DNA of 35,184 bases from Sulfitobacter noctilucicola (GTDB lineage: Bacteria; Pseudomonadota; Alphaproteobacteria; Rhodobacterales; Rhodobacteraceae), in NCBI RefSeq assembly GCF_000622385.1, contig NZ_JASD01000003.1, forward strand, positions 1 through 35,184, in the 5' to 3' direction. A model generated the notes under the pieces. It did no database searches. It was not told where the DNA came from and saw only the letters and a list, made by a program, of their open reading frames with translations. How positions within the stretch are numbered: position 1 is the stretch's first letter; the number at the start of each line of letters is the position of its first letter. Positions 7,642-15,919 of this stretch are shown piece after piece. The position numbers were made by a program, and so were the translations under genes.

Positions 7642-9433
7642 GTGCGGACAATGCGGCGGTGCTGGACTGGATGCTGATGTCGAACTGGCGGTCGGTGAAT
7701 TCGACCCGTTCCACGTTTGCCAGTGTGATGGGGGTGTCATAGCCCGGTGCGGTCAGAACAGGTTTGCCGAAACCGTCAAAGGAAATACTGGCCTGGCTGC
7801 CCAGGGCATTGATCGCGACCGTGTCGAACCCGTCCCCCGCATCAATATAGGTGACCTTGTCTGTCAGCTGGATTACGTCATCACCGGCGGTGCCCAGAAT
7901 ATACGGATCATCCTGCACGGCGAGGGGGTCCGCCTTGGGGGGCTCGGGGGTGGTGACAAGCGAGACAGTCAGCTCCACCACGTCAAAGGGGTTCAGGACA
8001 AGATCGATGGCGCCCGCATCGGTGAACACCATATCGGTGAGGATCACATCCACATCGTGTTCGTTGTAGAAATAGGGCTGGCCGTCGATCATCACGCTGT
8101 CGGCCGCGACGCCGCGTTCCCACTGCTGGCCGTTGGAGGTGGCGGTATCCATCGTGATCTGCACCGCCGACACCGCACCGGCCATGGGCAGTTTTGCGGC
8201 CAGGTCCAGGGTAAGGGACGTCTGATCAAAGCTGCGCGATGTGATGTAGAACACCAGCTCCTGATCGGAGGCATAGCTGGCCACGTGGATGTCCGGCACG
8301 CCGCTGTCAAAGGAGGCCGAGACCAGCTCTTTGCCCACCAGCGCCTCTGACATCAGATCAAAGACGGCACCCTGTGCGGAGTTGGTCAGGCGGCCCTGCG
8401 CGTCCAGACGCACCCCTTCATCCGTGTCCAGCGTGAGCGCGGTGCGCGAATGGTAATCCAGCGCCCAGATGTGGGCCCCGTCCACGCCAAGCTCCACCAT
8501 GTTTTCGAACTGCCGCACCATGCTGGAGCCCGCGACCATGCCGTGCTGTTCCTCGGCAGAGGTTTTGACGTTCCATTCGGTGATGTGCAGATCAAGGTCG
8601 GTGCCCAGCCTGTCGGCCCAGATGGCGTAATCCTTGTCGATATTCTTGACCGCATTGTCGAGGTCGGCAAAAGCGTAGTCGGTTTTGTTGTAATAGTAAT
8701 GTTCGGTCACGCCATCGATGGCGTCAAGCGCCCGGTCGGACAGTTGGTCGATGATCTGGTTATTGGCCGCAGCATTGCGGGCGGCAAAGTCCGAGACACC
8801 CGGCGTGGCCGGAAATTCGGAGCCTTCGTTGCCGGCGGTGCCCATCTGCACAAGGATATCGGGCTGCGTGTCACTGCCGTATCCCGCCGCAATCATCCCC
8901 CGCTCGGCGGCTTCCGTCCCGAGGGAGGCCTTGATGCCATAAGCGGTCTCGCCCATCTCCCAGTATTCGTTGCCGATCTGGAAGGCGCTGATCACATCGC
9001 CGTATTGCTGCATGACCAGGGTGACAAAGGTTTCGATCTGCGCAGCGAAGGCTGCATAGTCTTCGGTCGTGATCTGTTTTGTGGGGATGATCAGGGTGGC
9101 CTGCGTGGGGCTGCCGCTTGCATTTTGGGCCACACACCATTCCAGAAAATTCACCAGCTCCGGGCGCAGCATGCCGTTTGGCATTGTCACGATGTTGATG
9201 GCTGTCTCACCGTCCACAGGCACTTCGCCTGCGGCGTTCTGTTTGGTCAGGTCCAGATCGGCCTGCCCGCCGCCAAAGCGTATGTTGGTGACACCCAATG
9301 CATCTGCGGCCGCTTCATAAGCTTCTGCAGGGCGACCCCCTTCGGTATGTTCAAAAACGGCATTGGCACCGAACATGCCGGCATCGACATATGTTCCGCT
9401 TTTTGACAGGCCTGAAAGCGTCATGATCGCCAT
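7049..9433 (-). CDS. Secreted clan GH-A-type glycoside hydrolase with RTX-like segment and C-terminal DUF4214 module
   Basis: This is a predicted extracellular polysaccharide-cleaving enzyme (794 aa). The N-terminal 370 residues look like a (beta/alpha)8 barrel. The likely acid/base is E156 in QIGNEYWEMG (the Asn-Glu pair of clan GH-A) and the likely nucleophile is E286 in HITEWN, as in GH39/GH51-like families. The substrate cannot be read from sequence. A beta-rich domain (about 370-495) follows, then an RTX-like stretch (ILGTAGDDVIQL, IDAGDGFDT; about 510-540) and the DUF4214 module from about 599 to the end. There is no Sec signal, so type I secretion is likely. GAGG lies about 10 bases before the ATG. 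The 3' end is the right arm of the inverted repeat shared with the metalloprotease gene. Confidence 0.85.
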   Translation of the reverse strand: MAIMTLSGLSKSGTYVDAGMFGANAVFEHTEGGRPAEAYEAAADALGVTNIRFGGGQADLDLTKQNAAGEVPVDGETAINIVTMPNGMLRPELVNFLEWCVAQNASGSPTQATLIIPTKQITTEDYAAFAAQIETFVTLVMQQYGDVISAFQIGNEYWEMGETAYGIKASLGTEAAERGMIAAGYGSDTQPDILVQMGTAGNEGSEFPATPGVSDFAARNAAANNQIIDQLSDRALDAIDGVTEHYYYNKTDYAFADLDNAVKNIDKDYAIWADRLGTDLDLHITEWNVKTSAEEQHGMVAGSSMVRQFENMVELGVDGAHIWALDYHSRTALTLDTDEGVRLDAQGRLTNSAQGAVFDLMSEALVGKELVSASFDSGVPDIHVASYASDQELVFYITSRSFDQTSLTLDLAAKLPMAGAVSAVQITMDTATSNGQQWERGVAADSVMIDGQPYFYNEHDVDVILTDMVFTDAGAIDLVLNPFDVVELTVSLVTTPEPPKADPLAVQDDPYILGTAGDDVIQLTDKVTYIDAGDGFDTVAINALGSQASISFDGFGKPVLTAPGYDTPITLANVERVEFTDRQFDISIQSSTAALSAPDFASITELYIAYFDRAPASKGLLYWATRLEEGMSLPEIAESFFVQPETQRTYAAFLDDAGNVTDTQAFVSAVFNNVLGRDPSSTYWVDELDTPGSEITPAIFILAVLNGAKAASGGAADAAFLDVKTDLGVYFAAIKGLSDYDDTVAVMEMFDGSASSVSAAVAEIDRLHSEALDPDTGAFLMPLVGVIDDPFAVM

Positions 9434-9690
9434 AAGTGGACTACCTCAACTCGTGACTATTAGACCCGGCATTGTTTCTTTGCCGTGGGACCCACCGCCA
9501 TCAAATTGCCAGAATCAAGCCTAAGGAGACAAGCAAATCATTGATATCATATGAAATAAGGCAATTTTAAGAAAATGTGCCTTATTTTCGCCTTACAATA
9601 GGAATCCGGCCCTTTGGTTGTCTTCATGATGGAAACAACGAAAGAGCGGCGCGGGCATCACCTGCACCGAATCCGGGGCTGGGCGCGCCA
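9434..9690. other. Intergenic region upstream of the glycoside hydrolase gene
   Basis: The stretch next to the hydrolase start (to about 9610) is clearly AT-richer than its neighbours, as expected of a promoter region. It contains TGATATCA (9542-9549) and the inverted repeat at 9554-9587. No gene was found. Confidence 0.5.
9554..9587. promoter_or_regulatory. Inverted repeat upstream of the glycoside hydrolase gene
   Basis: AAATAAGGCA and TGCCTTATTT form a perfect 10-base inverted repeat with a 14-base AT-rich spacer, about 120-155 bases upstream of the hydrolase start. A further CGCCTTAC copy of the half site follows at once. It may be an operator. No T-rich run suited to termination follows the stem. 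Confidence 0.4.
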
Positions 9691-9691
9691 C

Positions 9692-9724
9692 AAAAATGGC
9701 CGGCCCCCGTGTAGGGACCGGCCG
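9692..9724 (-). terminator. Rho-independent terminator of the 863-residue DUF4214 gene
   Basis: Read on the - strand, GGCCGGTCCC and GGGGGCCGGCC form a GC-rich stem around a short loop, followed by ATTTTTG. It lies about 26 bases after the stop codon at 9751. Confidence 0.85.
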
Positions 9725-9750
9725 TATCTGACGTTCAGATTTGGGTTGGA

Positions 9751-12342
9751 TCAGAACATGTATTCGACAAAGTCGGTGTTGCTGAGCCCGACCAGATCAG
9801 ACAGCGTGGTGATGTTGTCCAATTCCGCTGTCATGCTGCGGCCTGCTGTTGTTGACCAGTCGTTGTCAAACCACAGTTCGCCCTTGCCGGAGGTCTGGTT
9901 GAATACCAGCAGATAGGTGTTTGTCGCACCAACTGCGGTACCCGTGATCTGGGCACCGGTTGCAGCATTCTGCAGCTCGACCACCTTGTTGGAATCCGCG
10001 CCCGACAGGTTGGCAACGGTCAACAGGTTGTCGACGTAGTCAGCCGTGTTCAGTGTGGCCCCTTCAGCGGTTTGGGTGGTGTTGGCGAAATCCACCCGTT
10101 CCAGGCCGATCTTGTCCGTGCCTGTGGTGAAATCCTTGATTTCGTCCGTGCCGCTGTTGTTGGAGAAACGGAACTGGTCCGCCCCGCCGTTACCGGTCAG
10201 CACATCACTGCCGCCCATCCCGTAGAAGATGTCCGCCGCAGAGCCGCCCTCAATGGCGTCATTGCTGTTGGAGCCTGCAAGACGCAATACGCCTGACGCG
10301 CCCGAGCCATCCAGATTGACCCCGTTGCTAAAGCCCGATTCGTCAGAGCTGGCATTCAGATTGACGCCTGCTTCGGCGGTGATGGTGAGGGCCTGCGATC
10401 CGCTGATGCTAAAGTTGCTGGGCCCGTTTTGATTGTCGAAGGCAAAGTAGTTGTTGCTGCCACTGTCCACGCCGCGGATCACGTTTGCTGCATCGTTTGC
10501 ACCGGAGGATATAATCTCGGCCGAGCTGATGTTGTTGCCCGAAAATCCTACCGCTGCGCTTGAGCTGCTGTTGCCGCTGGATTCGATGCGCACCTCGCCG
10601 CCTGTACCTGCCGCACCGCGCAGTTCGAACTGCAAGGACTGGCCGGCAGTGGCCCCCTGGAAACGCACGGCCTCATCCCCCCGACCCACGTTCGAGGCAA
10701 AGATAAAGGTGTCATCGCCCGTCACGCCGTTGATGTTGATGCGTCCGTCGTTGCCCGTCTGCCCGCCAAAAAGGAACTGGTCGATGCTGTTGAAATCTTC
10801 GGCATTCAGGCTGGAGGTGGTATTGGCCGCTGCCAGCACCTCGAACCCGCTGGTCGCATTCACCGATGCCGCAGAGATGGTGTTGAAGCTGTCGATCACC
10901 AGCATATCGGTGCCGCCGCCGCCATCCAGCGACAGGGTGTTGGCGTTGTTCAGCAGCGTGTTGTTGAGCTGCAGCGTATCGTCAAAGTCACTGCCCATGA
11001 AAGCAAAGTCGGAAGAGGTATTGTTTGGCGCAAAGAGAAACAGTCCACCACCCGTCATGGCGCTGGCATCCGCTGATTTCAACGCCGCAAAACCGTTTGA
11101 ATTATCGTCAAGCTGCAACTGCTGCGTGCCGGTGACCGTCAGGGTGTCGAGTGTCATACCGCTCATATCAAGAAACGATGCGGACGTTCCGCCGGTTTCG
11201 ATTGTGGCAACCTCATAACTGGTGTCGGGTGCGAAAGAGCTGTCAATGGTAGCAAACACTGCGGGTGCGGCCTGCGTCCCTGAATCGCTGACAAACAGAT
11301 CAATGGCATCTGTTGTCGATGCGCTTCTGTCACCTTTGAAATTCACAAGGGTCTGGCCATCGACGTTTACCAGACGGACCTGGGCGCCGTCGTCCACATT
11401 CAAGAAAGTAGTTGCCGAAGTGGCCTCCGTATCAATGGCCGCCAGTTCTGTTTCGCCTTCCATGCCGGACATGTCCAGAATGAAGCTGGAGCTTGCCAAC
11501 TGGTTCGTGACAGCAATTTTCTCAAGGCCCGTCGCACTGGGTGACACGATCTGACTGGTGGCCACCGCCCGGATGTTCAATGTGTCCTGGCCGCCTCCGG
11601 CCTCGATCACGTCGCTGTTTTGCAGCGTGCCGCCCACGAAACTTTCGACCGTGGCTGCATAGGTGTCGTTGTTGGCTGTGCCTGCGGTATCCGTGCCACC
11701 GCCGTCACCGCCCGGCAGGTCCGCACTTGCGGTCAGATTGATCGTGACACCCGGCTGGCCGCTGTCCACCGTGGCGATATAGGCAGAGGTCTGCGCCAGC
11801 GCAGGATCTACGGTGGCAGGATCATCGGTCACACCCGTCAGCAGGCTGGTCGCCACGGCACGCGCATCGGCGTCAAAGACAAATCCGGGGATCGCATCGG
11901 TCTTGTTGAAGAAATCCATCGACACCGCGACCTTGTTGTCGATCCGCGCCTTGTCGGGACCATCGACAGCGCCGTTGATGATATCAAGGATGATCTCGCC
12001 GACGGAGCGTTGTTCAGCCGGATCATCTGTGGTCAGCTGGTTTGAATAATAGGCCAGCCCCCCATCACGGATGTCGCGGCCAAAGAGGTTCTGGAACACG
12101 CTGTTGAAAAACGTCTTGAGCGAGGCTTCGGAAAAATCGCGGGTATCCATGATCGGGTAAAGCGTTGTTGTCTCGCTTTGCACCGAAAAAGATTCGGCAA
12201 TTTCGGCCCATGTCATGGCCGGCCCTTCCGAACTGGCTTCAAAACGGCCAGACCAGTAATTTGTACCACCGGGGGCAGGGGCGCGGTTAAAATAACCGAT
12301 AAACAGCTTAATAACCTGCTCAACTTGTGCCGTGGTTGCCAT
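9751..12342 (-). CDS. DUF4214 and RTX-repeat secreted protein (863 aa), surface-layer-like
   Basis: The N-terminal 130 residues are a DUF4214 module (LFIGYFNRAP, then FQNLFGRDIRDGGLAYYSNQL). A long region of low complexity follows, rich in Ser, Thr, Ala, Asn, Gly and Asp, and probably beta-helical. Near residues 690-727 there are RTX-type nonapeptides (NDAIEGGSAADIFYGMGGSD, NGGADQFRF) that would bind calcium outside the cell. The C-terminal 130 residues end in VEYMF, a hydrophobic end common in type I substrates. There is no Sec signal. The ATG at 12342 is preceded by GGAGG at 9 bases, a strong ribosome site, and the gene has its own terminator. It resembles the larger protein at 29920-33585 in plan: an N-terminal DUF4214 module followed by a long acidic beta-rich body. 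It is probably exported by the plasmid's own type I system. Confidence 0.86.
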   Translation of the reverse strand: MATTAQVEQVIKLFIGYFNRAPAPGGTNYWSGRFEASSEGPAMTWAEIAESFSVQSETTTLYPIMDTRDFSEASLKTFFNSVFQNLFGRDIRDGGLAYYSNQLTTDDPAEQRSVGEIILDIINGAVDGPDKARIDNKVAVSMDFFNKTDAIPGFVFDADARAVATSLLTGVTDDPATVDPALAQTSAYIATVDSGQPGVTINLTASADLPGGDGGGTDTAGTANNDTYAATVESFVGGTLQNSDVIEAGGGQDTLNIRAVATSQIVSPSATGLEKIAVTNQLASSSFILDMSGMEGETELAAIDTEATSATTFLNVDDGAQVRLVNVDGQTLVNFKGDRSASTTDAIDLFVSDSGTQAAPAVFATIDSSFAPDTSYEVATIETGGTSASFLDMSGMTLDTLTVTGTQQLQLDDNSNGFAALKSADASAMTGGGLFLFAPNNTSSDFAFMGSDFDDTLQLNNTLLNNANTLSLDGGGGTDMLVIDSFNTISAASVNATSGFEVLAAANTTSSLNAEDFNSIDQFLFGGQTGNDGRININGVTGDDTFIFASNVGRGDEAVRFQGATAGQSLQFELRGAAGTGGEVRIESSGNSSSSAAVGFSGNNISSAEIISSGANDAANVIRGVDSGSNNYFAFDNQNGPSNFSISGSQALTITAEAGVNLNASSDESGFSNGVNLDGSGASGVLRLAGSNSNDAIEGGSAADIFYGMGGSDVLTGNGGADQFRFSNNSGTDEIKDFTTGTDKIGLERVDFANTTQTAEGATLNTADYVDNLLTVANLSGADSNKVVELQNAATGAQITGTAVGATNTYLLVFNQTSGKGELWFDNDWSTTAGRSMTAELDNITTLSDLVGLSNTDFVEYMF

Positions 12343-12784
12343 AATAGATATCCTCCAAATAAATCAATGCACGCCTGAAATTGGCAGCGCAGCGTAGGTC
12401 AGCAGGCATGCAATAATATGCCGACAGGCTGCAGGGTCGTCTTAAACAGTAAATTTTACAAGGCTCATAACCTGAGCGTGTATCCAGAAAAAATGGCGGC
12501 CACTTAACGATAATGTTGCGTGGAACGTTCCGTTCGATTCTTTGTATCATAAAACCGCGCGGCGTAGCAATTTTTGTGCGCGTCGGGCGGGCGCATGTGC
12601 TTGAAGCTGAAATCCTATAGTTTGAATTATGTAAAATGTGGCAGCATCCGCCTGACTGATCCTGCCCGGTCGACCCTGCCGGAACGCGTGCACACGCCGC
12701 CCTTGGTGCCGCCATCATTGTACCTCGGTCCGGTCAACTGTAAGGGTGAACGTCAGCGACAACAGAGGCGTTCAGCACAGTATT
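12343..12784. other. Divergent intergenic region
   Basis: About 440 bases separate the 863-residue gene (-) from the ABC transporter gene (+). No credible gene was found, and the small open frames here lack ribosome sites and coding character. The half next to the DUF4214 gene is AT-rich and suits a strong promoter. GGAACGTTCC (12522-12531) is a perfect palindrome of unknown role. Confidence 0.45.
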
Positions 12785-14581
12785 ATGACCAAGCTTAATC
12801 TGTTCGGGAAGTGGCGCAGCAAGGAACGCAAACCGCTGTTCACGGACCGTGACAAGGAAAACATCGCCTGGTTCTGCCGTACCTATCTCAAGGAAAAGGT
12901 CGTCTGGCTGGGCGTCGTGATGGTGATGATCCTGGTGCAGGGTTTTGCCTATCAGCAGTTTATCAAACTGACCGAAGACGGTCTGCGCGTGATTTTCGAA
13001 AACGGCGATGTCGGCGGGCTGATCCGGGTCTGTTTCATGGTGATGGGTATCTTCACCGTACGGGCGATCATGTCCTATCTGGTGCCGCGCATTTCGGTCT
13101 GGCTGGCCTCTGATGCGGTGTTCAAGATGCGGCGTGATCTGATCGATCATATCATGATGCTGGATCTGGCGTTCTTTGAGCGGACCAAGGCAGGTGACAT
13201 CATCCTGCGGCTGGTCAATCAGGCACAGGACCTGAGCGATTTCATCGGCCAGACCACGGTCAACGCGGTGCGCGATGCCGCGACCGTGATCATCGTCTCG
13301 GGATACCTCACGTGGAAATCCCCGCATCTGTTCTTGCTGGTGGCCATCGTGCTGCCCTGCATTTCCTTTGTGGTGCGCTATATCTCCCACCGGATCAAGG
13401 ACGTGCAGCGCAGCGCGGAAAACGCCATGGGCGCCTATATGTCGGGGCTTGAGGAAATGTCCAACGGCATGCGCACGGTCAAGATCTCCAACCAGGAACC
13501 GATGGAACGCACCCGCCTGACCAACGCCAGCCAGGAGATCAAGAACCTGTCACTGCGGCTTCAGGCAGCCCAGGCCCTGATGAGCCCTTCGGTCGATATC
13601 ATGTCGGCCACGATCTATATCCTGATCATCGGCGCGGGCGGGTATATGGCGCTCGACCCCGGTTTCGCGATGGACGGGGCCGCGATCATCGGCTTCATGA
13701 TCGGCATGGCGCTGATCTTTGATCCCGCGCGGCGCCTGACGTATTTCTTTGTGCGCATGCAGGCAAGCCTTGTGATCCTCGACGGGTTGCGCAGCCTCTA
13801 CCGCGAGCTTCCCTCGATCACCAACGCCCCCGATGCCAAGGAGGACTTTGACCCGCTGGGCGATATCGTGCTGCGCGATGTGGCGTTCCAGTACTCTGAA
13901 ACGCAGCCGCTGTTCGATGGCGTGGACATGACCTTTGAGGGCAGCAAGATCACCGCAATCGTGGGGGCCACCGGATCGGGCAAAACCACGGTCCTGAGCC
14001 TGATCGCGCGCCTTTATGATGTGCAGCGCGGCGAGGTGACGATCGGCGGCGACCGCATCGACAAGTTGCGCATCGACAAACTGCGCCAGTCGTTTTCGGT
14101 GGTGGCGCAGGACATCGTGATCTTCAACTCCTCGATCTTCGAAAACATCCGCTATGTGAAACCCGATGCCACGGATGAACAGATCTGGCGGGCGGCCGAA
14201 CTGGTGGGCATTGATGCGCTGATGCGCGAGCGTGGCGACGCACCTCTGGGACCCAAGGGGTCACAGCTGTCTGGCGGTCAAAAGCAACGCATCGCGATTG
14301 CGCGCGCCTTCCTGCGTGCCGCCCCCATCCTGCTGCTGGACGAAGCCACATCGGCGCTGGACCAGCGCACCGAGGAAAAAGTGCGCGGTGCCATCACAGA
14401 GCTGTCGCGTGACAAGACCACAATCATCGTGGCGCACCGCCTGTCCACCGTCACCCATGCCGACAATATCTATGTGCTCGACGAAGGGCGCGTGGTCGAA
14501 CAGGGTACCCACGCAGAGCTGATGGCGCAAAAGGGGCTATATGCGGCCATGTTCACCGCCCAACGCGAGAGTTACGGCTAG
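12785..14581 (+). CDS. ABC exporter with fused membrane and ATPase domains (MsbA-like)
   Basis: This half-transporter (598 aa) would act as a homodimer in the inner membrane. Membrane helices span about residues 35-320 (for example VVWLGVVMVMILVQGFAY and LFLLVAIVLPCISFVV). The ATPase has Walker A GATGSGKTT (394-402), signature LSGGQKQR (from 495), Walker B ILLLDEA and the switch region IIVAHRLST. The arrangement resembles MsbA and other exporters of lipids, lipid-linked glycans or peptides. The substrate is not readable, but neighbouring glycosyltransferase and polysaccharide-lyase genes favour a glycan. I chose the ATG at 12785 (MTKLNLFGKW); an in-frame GTG at 12746 would add 13 residues. 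Neither has a good ribosome site, so the start is uncertain. Confidence 0.88.
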   Translation: MTKLNLFGKWRSKERKPLFTDRDKENIAWFCRTYLKEKVVWLGVVMVMILVQGFAYQQFIKLTEDGLRVIFENGDVGGLIRVCFMVMGIFTVRAIMSYLVPRISVWLASDAVFKMRRDLIDHIMMLDLAFFERTKAGDIILRLVNQAQDLSDFIGQTTVNAVRDAATVIIVSGYLTWKSPHLFLLVAIVLPCISFVVRYISHRIKDVQRSAENAMGAYMSGLEEMSNGMRTVKISNQEPMERTRLTNASQEIKNLSLRLQAAQALMSPSVDIMSATIYILIIGAGGYMALDPGFAMDGAAIIGFMIGMALIFDPARRLTYFFVRMQASLVILDGLRSLYRELPSITNAPDAKEDFDPLGDIVLRDVAFQYSETQPLFDGVDMTFEGSKITAIVGATGSGKTTVLSLIARLYDVQRGEVTIGGDRIDKLRIDKLRQSFSVVAQDIVIFNSSIFENIRYVKPDATDEQIWRAAELVGIDALMRERGDAPLGPKGSQLSGGQKQRIAIARAFLRAAPILLLDEATSALDQRTEEKVRGAITELSRDKTTIIVAHRLSTVTHADNIYVLDEGRVVEQGTHAELMAQKGLYAAMFTAQRESYG

Positions 14582-14796
14582 AGGTATAGAGACAGACCTG
14601 AAGTAGAACGTTTCACCTCCAGAACCGGTAAAGATCCCTGAACAGGTTTTATGTGAACGTCCTTAGGGTTGTGTTGGGGCCACGATTAAGTGTGACTCAA
14701 AAGGCGGATAAATACCTCGAACGATGAGAGTGACCCTATTTTGCAATTTCCCCCCGACACACCTACAATCGGCTAAATGTGCTCTGGAGAAGACCA

Positions 14797-15723
14797 ATGG
14801 ACACAGGAACGACCAAATTTCTGATAGTATTATGTGCATTCAATCTCGTATTGGGCAGCGCTGTGAACGCAGCGGACCCAGTCAGGTCTTTGCAGACTTT
14901 CCTGAACGGAAGGCAGTGTCATGCTGGTGCAGCAGATGGAGCATGGGGGCAGAAGACCGAAAATGCGGCTCGCCTTTTCACTCAAGCCTCAAATATTGAA
15001 ATCGCGAGACCAATCACTGAAAGCCTCCTTGAAGAATTAGAGGGGACTTCGGTCACGTGCCCTCTTATATTACCCAAAAATCCTATACGTGCTGAGCAAT
15101 TCAGGCTGGAAAGTGAACATAGTGTAAGAGCACCTCTGAAACTCGATGGCGGTATAGAGCGGTTCTGGCTTTTACCAGGGGAGTGCAAGGCGGGGCCCAA
15201 AGCGAAGACAATACAAGCTATTGGGCTAACTAACGATTGCAGTCGCAATCGACAAAGGTCGGAAATGAAAACGACTAAAAAGGTTCGCCATGGCGCAAGA
15301 CGCATTTATAGTTGGGACATTTTGGTGCCAACAGATTTTAGGTCAACGGCATCAGACGATCACCTCATCGTTGGCCAGTTTCACAGCGGCTTCGCACCGT
15401 CCTCAACGTTTTCACTGAGCCAAGACACCGGCTATTTTGTGAATGGCAGAACTTGTTTTGGGCCAGAGGAGTTCGGTGAATGGCATTCTGTAGTGGTTCG
15501 TGTTTTTTGGCATTCTCAACGCAAGAAAAATCTCAAGGATAAGACACCCAGTGTTTTTGAGGTTTGGTGTGACGGGGAGCTGATATGGGACAGATCTGGA
15601 CGACCAAACATTGCAAAAGGTGACGGTGTTTCGTTCAAATATGGCCTCTATCACGCGATGGACTTCCCAGAAGGTGACAATGTTACTGTGCAGTTCAAAA
15701 ATGTGACCGTTACAAAGTGGTAA
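14797..15723 (+). CDS. Sec-secreted polysaccharide-lyase-like protein with peptidoglycan-binding-like N-terminus
   Basis: This 308-residue protein starts with a clear Sec signal peptide (hydrophobic KFLIVLCAFNLVLGSAVNA, cut after residue 25 or close to it). A short peptidoglycan-binding-type repeat follows (VRSLQTFLNG, ADGAWGQKTENAARLF; about 28-63). The rest (about 100-308) resembles the jelly-roll Polysacc_lyase family (heparin lyase I/PL20-like) in HLIVGQFHSG, GEWHSVVVRVFWHS, VWCDGELIWDRSGRPN and FKYGLYHAMDFPEGD. Cleavage of a uronic-acid polysaccharide is therefore likely but untested. GGAG lies 8 bases before the ATG. Base and codon use are markedly AT-richer than in neighbours (many ATA, AAA, TTA and AGA codons), suggesting recent transfer. 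Unlike the other secreted enzymes here it would use Sec, not type I secretion. Confidence 0.8.
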   Translation: MDTGTTKFLIVLCAFNLVLGSAVNAADPVRSLQTFLNGRQCHAGAADGAWGQKTENAARLFTQASNIEIARPITESLLEELEGTSVTCPLILPKNPIRAEQFRLESEHSVRAPLKLDGGIERFWLLPGECKAGPKAKTIQAIGLTNDCSRNRQRSEMKTTKKVRHGARRIYSWDILVPTDFRSTASDDHLIVGQFHSGFAPSSTFSLSQDTGYFVNGRTCFGPEEFGEWHSVVVRVFWHSQRKKNLKDKTPSVFEVWCDGELIWDRSGRPNIAKGDGVSFKYGLYHAMDFPEGDNVTVQFKNVTVTKW

Positions 15724-15919
15724 GGTTCGCCAAGCGCTTATTTTTGCTGGCGCACCCACTCAGAAAATACCTCTTATGTATTGATTTTTACGTATAATAT
15801 TCCGCAAATAATCGCTGTTATGTTGATCCCTCAGACGATCGGAAACCAGTCCCCTCTCCCGCGCCGCCACACCGTCCAATCTGCGCAAAAGGGGCGATGA
15901 TCACCGCATAGCGCGCGCG

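Noticed and set aside
12320..12718. 132-codon - strand frame before the 863-residue gene
   Set aside because: It overlaps the promoter and start of a gene with a strong GGAGG site. The residues look random.
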